Shown: positions 54,388-63,926, numbered from the stretch's first letter. The stretch: 64,000 nucleotides of DNA from Desulfosoma sp. (GCA_037481875.1 JBBFKY010000007.1:108236-172235); one strand, 5' to 3'. Notes: generated from the sequence alone by a model not told the origin. Made by a program: numbers and translations.

Positions 54388-55407
54388 TTACGTCCCATCG
54401 CTTAACAAGGAGAACTCCCATGGTGGAGAACGCTTGAGCTCATAGATGGGCGTATGAAAATCGTTTGTTCCGGGTTCCGTGGTCACCGCACAAACAAAAC
54501 CAAGTTTTTCAAGAAGCGCTGGTGTCTCCCGTGGATAATGGGATCTTCTCCCAAACGGATAAGCGAAGGTACTCACGGGAAGTCCCGTTTCCTGCCAAAT
54601 GCGATCTCTTGAACGAGAGATTTCCTCCAGTAGCTTCGCTGCTCCCGTCGCTCGGAGCACAGGGTGGCTGACGGTATGGGCGCCGAACCTTATTCCATTG
54701 TTCGACATTTCGCGTACTTGATCCCATGTAAGCATGATATTTTCCAGCGGATCCATCAATGCCCCGCCCAGCCTTTCATGCAGCTCCTCTAAGATGTTTT
54801 TCCTTTTCTCATCCGGCATTTGTTGCACCCACGCCATGACCCGATCCGAGGCTTGCTTCCTGTGGAATGAATCCTTCAAGTTCAGTGAAACTCGGCCCCC
54901 TTCCATCTCCAAATCCAGACTCTCATGGGTTGTTTCCATAAAGAGCCGACGTAAGCCGATGAACCAAGGGAGACGGCCTGTATCCACGCACTCCGTAATG
55001 AGGAAAATCGTTGCGGGAAGACCCAATGCCTTTAACACCGGGTAAGCATTGGTGTAGTTATCCCGAAAACCGTCGTCAAAGGTGATGGCGATGCATCCCC
55101 TGACCGAACGCCCCTCCCGCAGTCGTCGTCCAAGTTCTTCCAATGGAAGAACCCGGTAATTGGCGGCAAGATGTTCCATTTCGCGCCGAAAAACATCCGT
55201 TTGCGTTTGAGGATAGAACCCGTTCAAGCTTGGAGTGATCATATGGTAGGCTAGAATACGACATCGGTTCCGGAGGTGCTCCAGGCGATACCCACGCCAT
55301 CGAAAAGCCAGTCGTTTTAGTCCCGTCTTCAAAGAGCTCACTCTCGAAGATCTCCAAATGAAAAGATTTAACCTGTGCATGTGCACTATCCAGCCGAATT
55401 GCAACAT
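54388..55407 (-). CDS. Polysaccharide deacetylase (NodB family)
   Basis: The protein has 339 residues. The ATG at 55407 lies 5 bases after the preceding stop and is probably reached by coupling; another at 55380 is possible. NodB motifs: ITFDDGFRDNY with catalytic Asp and metal Asp (about residues 107-117), GAHTVSHPVLRATG with metal His pair, and FAYPFGRR. Such enzymes remove N-acetyl groups from hexosamines in surface polysaccharide. The N-terminal part may be amphipathic. It differs from the DUF3473 deacetylase encoded at 63072-63926. Confidence 0.88.
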   Translation of the reverse strand: MLQFGWIVHMHRLNLFIWRSSRVSSLKTGLKRLAFRWRGYRLEHLRNRCRILAYHMITPSLNGFYPQTQTDVFRREMEHLAANYRVLPLEELGRRLREGRSVRGCIAITFDDGFRDNYTNAYPVLKALGLPATIFLITECVDTGRLPWFIGLRRLFMETTHESLDLEMEGGRVSLNLKDSFHRKQASDRVMAWVQQMPDEKRKNILEELHERLGGALMDPLENIMLTWDQVREMSNNGIRFGAHTVSHPVLRATGAAKLLEEISRSRDRIWQETGLPVSTFAYPFGRRSHYPRETPALLEKLGFVCAVTTEPGTNDFHTPIYELKRSPPWEFSLLSDGT

Positions 55408-55412
55408 TACGT

Positions 55413-56573
55413 TTAGGCACGTACATGGTGAAAGTCGCTTAAAACGGCACGAGGATTCTCCACCCAGGTGTAACGCGCAAAGACTTTAGACCTCGCCGCT
55501 TCCCCCAACCTTCGCCCTAATTCTCGGTCCTTCAAGACACGGAGAAGCTCTTTGCGAAACGCTTCTTGATTTTTGGGTGGAAACAGCAGCCCATCACGGC
55601 CGTGCTCCAGTACGGCCCGAATGGGACCGTCATCAACGGCCACGATGGGCTTGCCCATGGCCATGGATTCAAAAAGCTTCATGGGCGAGCCATGCGCATT
55701 GGAATCTGGAATCACAACAATGTCGGCAAGAAACAGGTAATGTGGAACTATCTCAGACGTGACAAAACCCGTGAAGGTGATGTGTTGCATTAGACCTTGA
55801 GCCTTTGCCTTCGATTCGATCTCCGAACGGGCCGGACCGTCACCGACCAGCAGCAGGTGGAGGTCTTCCGTTTTCAGCAAATCAGAAATGCTGTCCAAGA
55901 GAAAACCAAGTCCATACCAATGAACGAAGGCACCCGTCGTGCAGATTACTTTCTCATGATTTATGCCAAGAGCTTTTCTCGAAAAGACGCAGTTCCTGAT
56001 TTTGAAACGTTCAGGATCAATGGCGTTCGGTGTGACTCGAATCTTTGATGCCGGGATTGAATGAACTTCCATCAACAACCTTTTAAAATGATCGGAAACA
56101 GTATAAATCATGGCGGCTCGAGGCACTATTCATCGTTCGATTTTATTTGCTAAGGCTTTGTTTACCAAGGGTCGTGAACGCCTAGCGACCGTAGCGTCAT
56201 TGACTTCCAAAAACAACGGGATACCATAAATGCGTGACACAAGTGATCCAGCGAAGGAAAACAATGCGTCTCTCTCATAGATCAGGTGGGGTGCAGACTT
56301 TTTCAGTCTGAGACCCAGTCTTAACAAAACATAAATGTTATAAGCTAATTCTAAGATTTCGAAGAAAGCCTGGGGACCTCGTTCCGCAATTAAAGCGAGA
56401 GTCTTTGATCTCGGAGCTGAAGCATGCTGCCCTTGTTGGGTGTCGAGATGGACACCAGGCGGGTCTAACACATCAACATCACAGCCGAGCCTAGGCATAC
56501 CTGAAACCATGCCTCGAATGTGTTTTCTCTCCGCCCAGCGACCTTGAGTCCGGTGATGATAGAAAATCTTCAT
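55413..56573 (-). pseudogene. GT4 glycosyltransferase interrupted by an in-frame TGA
   Basis: From the ATG at 56573 (GGGAG upstream) the frame reads MKIFYHHRTQGRWAERKHIRGMVSGM, a GT4 acceptor domain, to ANKIER, then TGA at 56132-56130. It continues in the same frame, IVPRAAMIYTVSDHFKRLL, through the donor domain (TTGAFVHWYGLGFLLDSI, SPMKLFESMAMGKPIVAV). Nothing else is lost. In relatives this position, before the helix leading to the VS motif, is often Trp, so a TGG-to-TGA change is likely. The two halves could still be made separately from a GTG at 56126. Confidence 0.8.
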
Positions 56574-56804
56574 TTTGAAGGCTCCCGGCTCAAAAGGATT
56601 TCAAGAAAAAAGTCATTCCCGCCTACGACGAAAGTGGGTGTTTTTGGTGCACTCTACAGGCTGCTCAACCATGTGCAGGCACAGTCTTACGCTCCTTTTG
56701 AGTTTCGTCATGTTAGCGTATCAGAGGCAAAACGGCATCAACCATTTCAAACTTCCCTACTCACGCCCTGAACCAAAGTTCTAAAGTGGAAAACGCCTTT
56801 ACGA
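56574..56804. other. Intergenic spacer, 231 bases
   Basis: AT-rich sequence between the interrupted glycosyltransferase gene and the TIGR03087-type glycosyltransferase. I see no gene, repeat or hairpin in it. Confidence 0.4.
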
Positions 56805-58064
56805 TCAACTAGGCCTGGAAGACATCGTGTGATGCGACGCACGTGAAACCAAAGCTTCCAGTTTAGCCATTTCGTGTTTCCACGAATGATGCTTCAGCAC
56901 GTAGTCTCTGGCATTGTATTCAAGGTGCCGTCGTTTTTCAGGATTTTCCACAATGTCGATCACAGCTTGGGCAAAGGCTTCGGCTCCATCGGCGCAGAGG
57001 ATGTCTCGGTCGGGAACCGCTTTCAGGCCATCTAGAGCCTGCGATGTGGCCACCACGGCCTTTCCCGTTGCCATGGCTTCCAATACCTTGTTCTGGACAC
57101 CCCGAGCCATCCGGAGTGGAGCGACCACACACACAGCGCTACGCAAATAGGGCCTCACATCAGGAACAAACCCCGTCACATGAATGCCGTAGGAGCCGCT
57201 CAGCCGACGAATTCTCGGGTGCGGGCGGCTTCCCACAACAGTAAAGCGCGCCCGGGGAAAGCGTTGGCGTATTCGGGGCCAAACCGTTTTCGCAAACCAG
57301 AGCACTCCATCCACATTAGCATGGTAATCCATGGCACCCACAAAAACGATGGTCGGCTCCCCTTTCTTCCAGGTGGTTTCCGGTCCGCCTTCATCCAAGG
57401 GACAAAAAAAATCCGTATCCACCCCGTTTCCCACAACCCAAGGGCAAAGGGCACCAGGGCTTTTTCGAAGGAACAATTCCCGTTCTGCTTCCGATACAAA
57501 GATAGAAACATCAAAAGACTCATGGACTTTTCGCTCATAGGCCCATAAGCGCCGGGACTCCTCCTTGTAAACCCAACGAAACGGAACGGGCGATCGCTTC
57601 GCGTACTGCGCCCATTTGTCTGAGTCTAGATCACAAAAGTCAATGATCTTTCGCACTTTTCCGCCCGGTTGCCACAACGTTTTTTTGTGGCGGCTGGAAA
57701 AAACATATTCCGCCATGGGAGACGAAAAACAAAGCACCGCGTCATATGTTCGACTTTCTAGGCATTCATCTACCCACCTCTGAAGCCGCGGGCTATAAAA
57801 ATAAGAAACACTCAAGGGCATAGACCCTGGAAGCTGCAAAAGACATTTTAAACGCGCCTTCCAAGGCGTGAGAGGGACCGCCTGTACCGAACGACACCAG
57901 GTGCGCAAGGTTTCCACATGCTTCATGTCCTGTGGATCGTCGCAGAGGCAGCCCAAGTCCACTTCATGGCATTGGGCCAGATACCGCACTTCATGGTACG
58001 ATCGAATTTTATCGCCCTTATTGGGTGGATAAGGGATGCGATGGGCAAGGTAAAGGATTCTCAT
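56805..58064 (-). CDS. GT4 glycosyltransferase, exosortase-A-associated (TIGR03087 type)
   Basis: The protein has 419 residues from the ATG at 58064, giving MRILYLAHRIPYPPNKGDKIRSYHEV, the TIGR03087 signature. The frame runs 21 codons further into a repeat and is rejected. Donor domain: FVGAMDYHANVDGVLWFA, VVAPLRMARGVQNKVLEAMATGKAVVAT. It transfers a sugar during synthesis of the exopolysaccharide. This family is among the best markers of exosortase-A loci. Confidence 0.92.
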   Translation of the reverse strand: MRILYLAHRIPYPPNKGDKIRSYHEVRYLAQCHEVDLGCLCDDPQDMKHVETLRTWCRSVQAVPLTPWKARLKCLLQLPGSMPLSVSYFYSPRLQRWVDECLESRTYDAVLCFSSPMAEYVFSSRHKKTLWQPGGKVRKIIDFCDLDSDKWAQYAKRSPVPFRWVYKEESRRLWAYERKVHESFDVSIFVSEAERELFLRKSPGALCPWVVGNGVDTDFFCPLDEGGPETTWKKGEPTIVFVGAMDYHANVDGVLWFAKTVWPRIRQRFPRARFTVVGSRPHPRIRRLSGSYGIHVTGFVPDVRPYLRSAVCVVAPLRMARGVQNKVLEAMATGKAVVATSQALDGLKAVPDRDILCADGAEAFAQAVIDIVENPEKRRHLEYNARDYVLKHHSWKHEMAKLEALVSRASHHTMSSRPS

Positions 58065-58343
58065 CGTCAAGTTATGAAGTTGTGAAGTTGTGGAATCGTA
58101 TAAAGGGCAAGTGGTGAAGTCGTGCATCGTAAATGGGAATAAAGAGAAATCGTGAAATTGTAAGCTGAGTCGCAGGCTTGCCGGCTAAGGGAAGGCGTAA
58201 GGTCGTCATCATGGACCTTTACTCTCGATTCTTTTGGACTCAAGCTAAAGTTCCCGGTCTCCTGTGCCATACTCCCTTAAAGGGCCTTGCCCTCCCCCTT
58301 CACCCGTTACAAGTTCATATTCTACGATTCCACGATTTCACGC
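58065..58343. repeat. AATCGTGA/TCACGATT inverted-repeat element
   Basis: The left part has AAGTTGTGAAGTTGTGGAATCG, and the right part ends ACGATTCCACGATTTCACG. The two arms are complementary over the GTGGAATCGT/ACGATTCCAC core. It lies between the TIGR03087-type glycosyltransferase gene and the FemAB gene, and supplies the latter's TGA stop. About 200 bases of interior carry no gene. Confidence 0.7.
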
Positions 58344-59384
58344 CAAAAACCGAGCAATAGGCGGACCGGCGAGCCGCGTAAGCCAATGGGGAAGCCGCCG
58401 CCATAACTCGATCTTTCGCTGGTACTTTGGGTTGGCGGGACTCAGATCGGGAATGTCCTCGATACGGCTGAGCACATATTGGTACGCGAGAGGTTTGGGT
58501 TCAAAGCCCCAGTGGATTTTGAATGCATAGGAACCGGTGTCGATTTTGCTGCGACCGAAATCGAACCAACGGTATCCATGACTGCACGACCAGCGCATGA
58601 GGTCAAAGTACATGAAGTCGTTGGGAGCCAAGTGCCTGTACTCGGCAAGGGATCCGGCATAGTAAGGCATAACCACGTCCTTGTAAAAGAAGCTCAAAAC
58701 CCCTGCGATAGGCAGACCTTCAGGGGTGTAAATAATTCGAATTTCGCAAGAGTCTTTAAAAGTATCCACAAGTTTTTGAAAGTAGCGATAGGAAAAGATG
58801 GGCGTGCCGAGGCGGTGAAAGTTGGTCGCCAAAAGGCTGTAGAAGGTGGGGAGAAGATCCCTTCCGGTGCGCGATACCAGCCCCGCCTTGATACCCACTC
58901 GAACCATCCTTCGCGATTTTCGAGGAATTGCCTGAAGATTTTTTTCTGGGTCAGAATGCATTTGCTTTCGAAAGGTCACGTAGCGATGTTTTGTCGGGAG
59001 GTTCCCGAAAGGTTTTTCATGACGCAGCTCTAAATAATCCAGCCCTTGCAATCGTACCATACGGGCGGCTTCGAAGATCAACCGCTCGGCCACTTCCGGA
59101 GTTTCCGCCAAGGCACCACCTTTTTCTGCAAAAGGAACGGAGCTCATGTAGTTTCCAAAGAGGGGGCTTCGAATGGAAAACAGCGGAAGCACCCCCACAA
59201 TACGCCGCGGCCTTGCGGATCCTTTGGATTCTTCCGCGACAAGATAGTGGTCCCTATGTCCAAAGGATTCCGAGACCACTCTTTTCCATGCGGTCAGATG
59301 AAACAGGGTGCCGTCTGGATGGTTGAGAACAAAGAGGTCCCAAGCAACAGCATCTGAAGGTTGGTAAGGACGAATGAGAATCAT
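58338..59384 (-). CDS. FemAB-like protein, exosortase-A-associated
   Basis: The protein has 348 residues. A tandem GNAT fold is seen: PYQPSDAVAWDLFVLNHPDGTLFHLTAWKRVV at the N-terminus (FemAB start), KGGALAETPEVAERLI, and DFMYFDLMRWSCSHGYRWFDFGRSKID, the typical second-lobe motif. Family TIGR03019 members lie in exosortase-A loci. FemAB proteins transfer amino acids from aminoacyl-tRNA in peptidoglycan; here an aminoacyl or acyl modification of the polysaccharide is likely. The TGA stop falls in the neighbouring repeat element. Confidence 0.9.
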   Translation of the reverse strand: MILIRPYQPSDAVAWDLFVLNHPDGTLFHLTAWKRVVSESFGHRDHYLVAEESKGSARPRRIVGVLPLFSIRSPLFGNYMSSVPFAEKGGALAETPEVAERLIFEAARMVRLQGLDYLELRHEKPFGNLPTKHRYVTFRKQMHSDPEKNLQAIPRKSRRMVRVGIKAGLVSRTGRDLLPTFYSLLATNFHRLGTPIFSYRYFQKLVDTFKDSCEIRIIYTPEGLPIAGVLSFFYKDVVMPYYAGSLAEYRHLAPNDFMYFDLMRWSCSHGYRWFDFGRSKIDTGSYAFKIHWGFEPKPLAYQYVLSRIEDIPDLSPANPKYQRKIELWRRLPHWLTRLAGPPIARFLA

Positions 59385-59856
59385 GCCTGAATTCTCTCTC
59401 TCGTCTCAAAAGTTCATAAAAAAGACTTCCGAACGTTATCAGATCGTAACCCTGGAGCCTATGGCCTGACTTGGATAGCAGTATGCCATTTTGGAATCGT
59501 GATTTTCTCTAGCAGTCAAAGGCAGGTATCACGGCGGCCTTCATAAAAGGGCTCCAACGTCGTCAACAATTTAGATCGTCCGACGCAAAAACCTTAAAAC
59601 GCAAAACCACTGCCCTCTAGATCGACGCTTTTCCACCTTCCCCATTTCACCATTCAGATACAAACTGTTACGGCGATCAGCAGGGGTGATAATCTGCAAT
59701 TTGCTGCGTCAAGGTTGCAATGACAAACGGAGAGAAAAAAACATAAGCACTAAATTGAGAATAAATTCTCCCCGTTAATCAAAAGATTGCGAATATCCAC
59801 GCTCATGGGATCTGGTGAAGCAGGACTGCTTTTGATCATAAGCGAGTTGTTAACCG
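59385..59856. other. Gene-free spacer, 470 bases
   Basis: Between the FemAB-like gene and the TIGR04063-type glycosyltransferase gene. It contains A-rich and GCAATT/TTGCAA-like words near 59690-59730 but no credible gene on either strand, no clear promoter and no REP unit. It must hold the promoter of the FemAB-led block if there is one. Confidence 0.4.
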
Positions 59857-61155
59857 TCACAACGCCGCCATCTTTCTTTTCAACGAGGCTCCATCGCTGA
59901 GCAATTTTTGGTATAAGTTGAAATATAAATGAGCATTGTGTTGCCAGGTTCTGTTGCTATAAACCCAGCGCTTGGCCTCTTGCGTCAGGAAAGCTGACAA
60001 ATCCGGCTTTGAGAAAAGAGTGAAGATTTTTTCCGCCAAGGCTTGAGAACTTCCAGCTCTAAAAAGGAGGCCTGTTTCACCGTCCCGAATCAGCTCTTTG
60101 TGGCCTCCCACATCACTGGCAATGACAGCAACACCCATGGCCATGGCTTCAAGGGGCTTTAGGGGCGTCACCAGTTCAGTCAGACGCATGGATTTGCGCG
60201 GCAATACCAAGGCATCACAGGCGGCATAGGCAGCGGGAACCTCATTGTGCGGAATCCTTCCGGCAAAATTTACGACCCCTTCTACATCCAATTCACGAGC
60301 AAGGCACCGAAGCGCATCTTCTTCCGGACCGCCTCCAATGAGTAAGGCACGAATTTGACTCCCTTTTATTGGGAATTGGGTAAAGGCACGAAAAAGCAAA
60401 TCCAAACCCTCGTAGTGATAAAACGAACCGATAAAAGCTACGACGAAGTCGTTCGGCCGGAATCCCCAACGGGCTCTTAAAGCTTCATCTCGGGGAAGGG
60501 ACTGAAGCTCGGCGGGGTCTATGGCGTTGGGCACCACCGTTATTTTCGTGGAAGGTATTCCTCGAGCCAAAAGATCAGAGCGAAGACCCTCGCAGATGGT
60601 GACTACGGCATCGGCCGTTCGGCACGCGAGCGTTTCCAAAGCACGAATTAATCGATATCGAAAGCCCCATTCTCGGTGTGTGCCATGATCGACTGCAGCA
60701 TCTTCCCAAAAGGCACGAATTTCGTAAACCACCGGAATTCCGTATCGACGGCCGATTGCGAAAGCCGGAAAGGCGTTCAGAACAGGACTGTGTACGTGAA
60801 GGATGGCGGGCCGCCTGGATTTCACCAACCGATCGAGTTCACGTCTCATGCGGCCCATGATGCGCCATTCGTATAGGAAGGGTGAAACCTTTTTGATCTT
60901 GCCGCTTCGAAAATAGCAGACGCTATCGTAAATTTCCGAGGATGTTAAGGCACTTGGCGCTGACTCCTCATGCTTTGGAGACGTGAGCACAATCGGTTCA
61001 AATCCCACATTCCGAAGACATCGAAGGATATTACGGCTGCGATATGTGTATCCCGTCTGCACCGGTAGGCTGTGGTCCAGCACATGAAGGACGGTCCGGG
61101 GAAACTCAGAGAAGATGCAACCCCTGAAAGCCCTGAAGGATGTGTCAGCGCCCAT
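59857..61155 (-). CDS. GT4 glycosyltransferase, exosortase-A-associated (TIGR04063 type)
   Basis: The protein has 432 residues, AAGGGA 6 bases before the ATG. After a short leader, VLHVLDHSLPVQTGYTYRSRNIL is the TIGR04063 signature. ILHVHSPVLNAFPAFAIGRRYGIPVVYEIRAFWEDA forms the acceptor side; IGSFYHYEGLDLLFRAF and LTELVTPLKPLEAMAMGVAVIASDVGGHKEL the donor site. It lies 75 bases downstream of the UDP-GlcNAc 2-epimerase gene. It adds one sugar of the repeat unit. Confidence 0.92.
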   Translation of the reverse strand: MGADTSFRAFRGCIFSEFPRTVLHVLDHSLPVQTGYTYRSRNILRCLRNVGFEPIVLTSPKHEESAPSALTSSEIYDSVCYFRSGKIKKVSPFLYEWRIMGRMRRELDRLVKSRRPAILHVHSPVLNAFPAFAIGRRYGIPVVYEIRAFWEDAAVDHGTHREWGFRYRLIRALETLACRTADAVVTICEGLRSDLLARGIPSTKITVVPNAIDPAELQSLPRDEALRARWGFRPNDFVVAFIGSFYHYEGLDLLFRAFTQFPIKGSQIRALLIGGGPEEDALRCLARELDVEGVVNFAGRIPHNEVPAAYAACDALVLPRKSMRLTELVTPLKPLEAMAMGVAVIASDVGGHKELIRDGETGLLFRAGSSQALAEKIFTLFSKPDLSAFLTQEAKRWVYSNRTWQHNAHLYFNLYQKLLSDGASLKRKMAAL

Positions 61156-61230
61156 TCCAGTCCCTTTTCTTCCTCTGCGGTTAAATACCCGGCACCGAAG
61201 TCAGGCGGTTTTCAAGGCAACCCGAAAGTT

Positions 61231-62343
61231 TTAAGGTTCTGCCGAGCCATAATGGGTCAAAGCATTCAAGACGCGTTCAGCCGTTCGGCCATCCCACAAG
61301 TCGGGTACCCGACCGAAACGGCTTGGTTTTTCCAGAAGATCCTTGATGTCCGCCCATAAGGTCGCCGGTGACGTGAGCCGATTGCTTCCTTCGGTGACCG
61401 TAACGGGCCGCTCCGTGTTGGGCCGCAAAGTTAGGCAGGGTGTACGGAAATAGGTGGTCTCTTCTTGAAGACCTCCGGAATCCGTCAGGACGAACCGAGC
61501 GTTTTCCGCAAGACACAGGCTGTCGTGGTAACCGACGGGATCCACCACTTGGAAGTGCGGGCCGGTATTCAAACGGATGCCGAAGGCTTCCATGTTCTTT
61601 CGCGTTCTTGGATGCATGGGAAAGATCACGGGAAAGGATCGTGAGAGATCCATAAGATCGTTCAGGATTCCCCGTAAAATGTCCGGCTGGTCCACGTTGG
61701 AAGGCCGATGCAGCGTCACGTACACATAACGGCCGGGATCCACACCGAAGCGTTCGTAAGTTCGACACGAACGCGCCTTGTCCAGGTTGGCCACCAGCGT
61801 GTCGATCATGATGTTTCCTACGCGATGAATTCGTGTTTCCGGCACCCCTTCCCGAAGAAGATTGCTATCCGCATCCGGAGATGGTGTGAGCAGCAGATCC
61901 GCCAAGGCATCGGTGACAACTCGATTGATTTCTTCCGGCATAGTGCGATCGAAACTTCGAAGTCCGGCTTCCACATGGGCCACCCGAATCCCTAGCTTGG
62001 CGGCCACCAGAGTGCAGGCCATAGTGGAATTCACATCGCCCACCACCACAACCCAGTCAGGCCTGTGCTCCAGGCACACGTCTTCAAAACGGGCCATAAT
62101 CGCCGCCGTCTGCTTGGCATGCGATCCGGACCCCACTTCGAGGTTGATGTCGGGTTCGGGAATTCCTAGTTCACGAAAAAAGACTTCCGACATCATCACA
62201 TCGTAATGCTGGCCCGTATGCACCAGAATGGGTGACAAAACCCCGTTGCCGGATACGGATTCGTTCCAGCGCCGAATGGCGTGCATGATGGGAGCCACCT
62301 TCATGAAATTGGGTCTGGCCCCGGCAATAATGCTGATCCTCAC
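61231..62343 (-). CDS. wecB: UDP-N-acetylglucosamine 2-epimerase (non-hydrolysing)
   Basis: The protein has 370 residues, GTG start. N-terminus IIAGARPNFMKVAPIMHAI and HTGQHYDVMMSEVFFRELGIPEPDINLEVGSGSHA are typical. VVGDVNSTMACTLVAAKLGIRVAHVEAGLRSFDRTMPEEINR, DSGGLQEE and a late RPVTVTEGSNRL follow. It makes UDP-ManNAc from UDP-GlcNAc, a precursor for N-acetylmannosamine or ManNAcA units. Here it would supply the neighbouring glycosyltransferases. No dehydrogenase (wecC) is next to it. Confidence 0.95.
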   Translation of the reverse strand: MRISIIAGARPNFMKVAPIMHAIRRWNESVSGNGVLSPILVHTGQHYDVMMSEVFFRELGIPEPDINLEVGSGSHAKQTAAIMARFEDVCLEHRPDWVVVVGDVNSTMACTLVAAKLGIRVAHVEAGLRSFDRTMPEEINRVVTDALADLLLTPSPDADSNLLREGVPETRIHRVGNIMIDTLVANLDKARSCRTYERFGVDPGRYVYVTLHRPSNVDQPDILRGILNDLMDLSRSFPVIFPMHPRTRKNMEAFGIRLNTGPHFQVVDPVGYHDSLCLAENARFVLTDSGGLQEETTYFRTPCLTLRPNTERPVTVTEGSNRLTSPATLWADIKDLLEKPSRFGRVPDLWDGRTAERVLNALTHYGSAEP

Positions 62344-62379
62344 GACCCAAAAACCTCCATACTAAACTTCCCCACTTTT

Positions 62380-62606
62380 ACGCCCTCCCCGTTCAAGGCT
62401 TCCCCTTTGACCATCTCCCGATTCACCACTTCCCGTCTCACGCCTTCCGGATTGACAATCTCCGGATCACGAACTCCCGATTCACGATTTCCCGATTCAA
62501 GACCTTTCGCTTCACGACTTCACGTTTTCAAAACTTGCGCATATACCTTTTCCCAATTCACGACTTCCCCATTGACGATTTCTCAATTGACGACCTCACG
62601 ACTTCA
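62380..62606. repeat. AATCGTGA/TCACGATT-type repeat array
   Basis: Many copies of words such as CGATTCACGACTT, CCCGATTCACGATTTCC and TTGACGACTTC in one direction over about 230 bases. It fills the gap between wecB and the VanZ-like gene. The C-terminal residues of the VanZ-like protein (EVVRSSIEKSSMGKS) are read from it. Confidence 0.7.
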
Positions 62607-63019
62607 AGCCCCTGCCAGAGGGCAAGACCCCCCACAATACCCACCACGTTGAAAAGAAGGTCCGTCAGGGATCCGTAACGGCCTGGAACAAAGGCTTGGG
62701 CTGTTTCCAGAATACCACTGTAAAGGACGGTGCTTATTCCCACTGCGATAAATGTCAAAACGCGACGTCTCTTGCCGGCGTCCATGAAGGTCTGAAGTGC
62801 GATCAACGACAACAAGCCGAAACACGGAATATGCATGAGGTTTTGGACATTCGCCGAAATATTCACCAGGAATCTTGGGGTCCAGGCATGGGAATCCATC
62901 GGCGCCAAAGCAAGGACAGTGAGCACCCCTAAGTAAACAATCAAAACAATGCCCCATGTACGCCTGGACAAGTTCACTTGCCGGATCTCACAAAGAGCCT
63001 CCAGCATCCCATGCCCCAT
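62558..63019 (-). CDS. VanZ-family membrane protein
   Basis: The protein has about 153 residues; the start is uncertain (ATG at 63019 or 63007, no firm ribosome site). Four hydrophobic helices: IVLIVYLGVLTVLALAP, NLMHIPCFGLLSLIALQTF, VLTFIAVGISTVLYSGILE, and LTDLLFNVVGIVGGLALWQ. ETAQAFVPGRYGSLTDLLFNVVG is the VanZ motif. VanZ-like genes are common in exosortase loci, but the molecular role is unknown. The N-terminus overlaps a 26-bp direct repeat and the C-terminus reads into a repeat array. Confidence 0.8.
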   Translation of the reverse strand: MGHGMLEALCEIRQVNLSRRTWGIVLIVYLGVLTVLALAPMDSHAWTPRFLVNISANVQNLMHIPCFGLLSLIALQTFMDAGKRRRVLTFIAVGISTVLYSGILETAQAFVPGRYGSLTDLLFNVVGIVGGLALWQGLEVVRSSIEKSSMGKS

Positions 63020-63036
63020 GTACGCCTGGACAAGTT
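62949..63036. repeat. 26-bp direct repeat flanking the VanZ start
   Basis: ATGCCCCATGTACGCCTGGA and the following CAAGTT are found at 62949-62974 and again at 63011-63036. One copy encodes NLSRRTWGI in the VanZ N-terminus, and the other lies just upstream in the same frame family. It points to a local duplication that has re-made the 5' end of the gene. Confidence 0.8.
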
Positions 63037-63071
63037 TAAGCTCCCGTTTTGTGGCGCATGAACCACCGATT

Positions 63072-63926
63072 TCATAAGTTCAAATAACTGGTGCAACTCA
63101 TGAACCGGCAATTTCCAAAGCGCATGATGAGCCGAAGCAAGCGTGCGGCGGTGCGGGACAGGTTGACGTAGTGACGAAAACGACTCACCGGATCGACACC
63201 GCAGACTCGAGGCTGCATCGGGTCGCATTCCCACGGGTGCATGTAAAAAACGTAGGCCCCTTGAGATCGAAGGATTTTGGAAACGCCCGCAGCAAAAAGA
63301 TCAAAAGGTACCAGACGAAAATAACCGCCGCCAGCCCACGGCAGTGTCCGCCCTAAAATTTTAAGATTGCTTACCGGAAGCTCATAAAATTTGGGCTGCA
63401 CTTCGTAGGCGATGCCCCTTCGCGTTCCGTTCAGGGTCAGAGTGCCGTAGCGAGGGTTCAATCCAAAAGAATTGTAGCTGGAATCGTATCGGTACCCAGC
63501 TTCTTCTACCTGTTCGAGGATTCTGTCTGAAATGGAAAAGCCCGGAGCCCGATAGCCCAAAACGGGACTCCCGAGAATGTCTTCCAATAAAGCTTTGCTG
63601 CGCATTAAGTCCTCTTGTAAATCGCACGGTTTTTCGTGCACACAGAGGCGATGCCAGTATCCGTGAGAAGCCACTTCATGCCCGCGACGGTGTATTTCAT
63701 GCACCAGCTGAGGAAACCTTTCCGCCACAGAACCCAACACGAAAAAGGTGGCTTTCACGGGTCGACCCAAACAACGTTCCCCTTCCTCCAGCACATCCAA
63801 AAGCGTGGCTGTACTTCGATCCACCCGCCAGCATTGACGATTCCAGGAGGAGGAAGGGAAAAGAGGGCGGAGGTTTTCTACTTGGAACCAATCTTCTATG
63901 TCAAAAGTAAGTAAAAAAGAAGTCAT
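63072..63926 (-). CDS. Polysaccharide deacetylase with DUF3473, exosortase-A-associated
   Basis: The protein has 284 residues. N-terminus FLLTFDIEDWFQVENL is diagnostic of the exosortase-A/PEP-CTERM deacetylase family (TIGR03006-like). ATFFVLGSVAERFPQLVHEIHRRGHEVASHGYWH supplies the metal His residues, and YRAPGFSISDRILEQVEEAGYRYDSSYNSFG the later motif. FYMHPWECDPMQPR is the DUF3473 tail. The ATG at 63926 lies in the first copy of an octanucleotide repeat and has no ribosome site. It would deacetylate hexosamines during polysaccharide export. Confidence 0.92.
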   Translation of the reverse strand: MTSFLLTFDIEDWFQVENLRPLFPSSSWNRQCWRVDRSTATLLDVLEEGERCLGRPVKATFFVLGSVAERFPQLVHEIHRRGHEVASHGYWHRLCVHEKPCDLQEDLMRSKALLEDILGSPVLGYRAPGFSISDRILEQVEEAGYRYDSSYNSFGLNPRYGTLTLNGTRRGIAYEVQPKFYELPVSNLKILGRTLPWAGGGYFRLVPFDLFAAGVSKILRSQGAYVFYMHPWECDPMQPRVCGVDPVSRFRHYVNLSRTAARLLRLIMRFGNCRFMSCTSYLNL

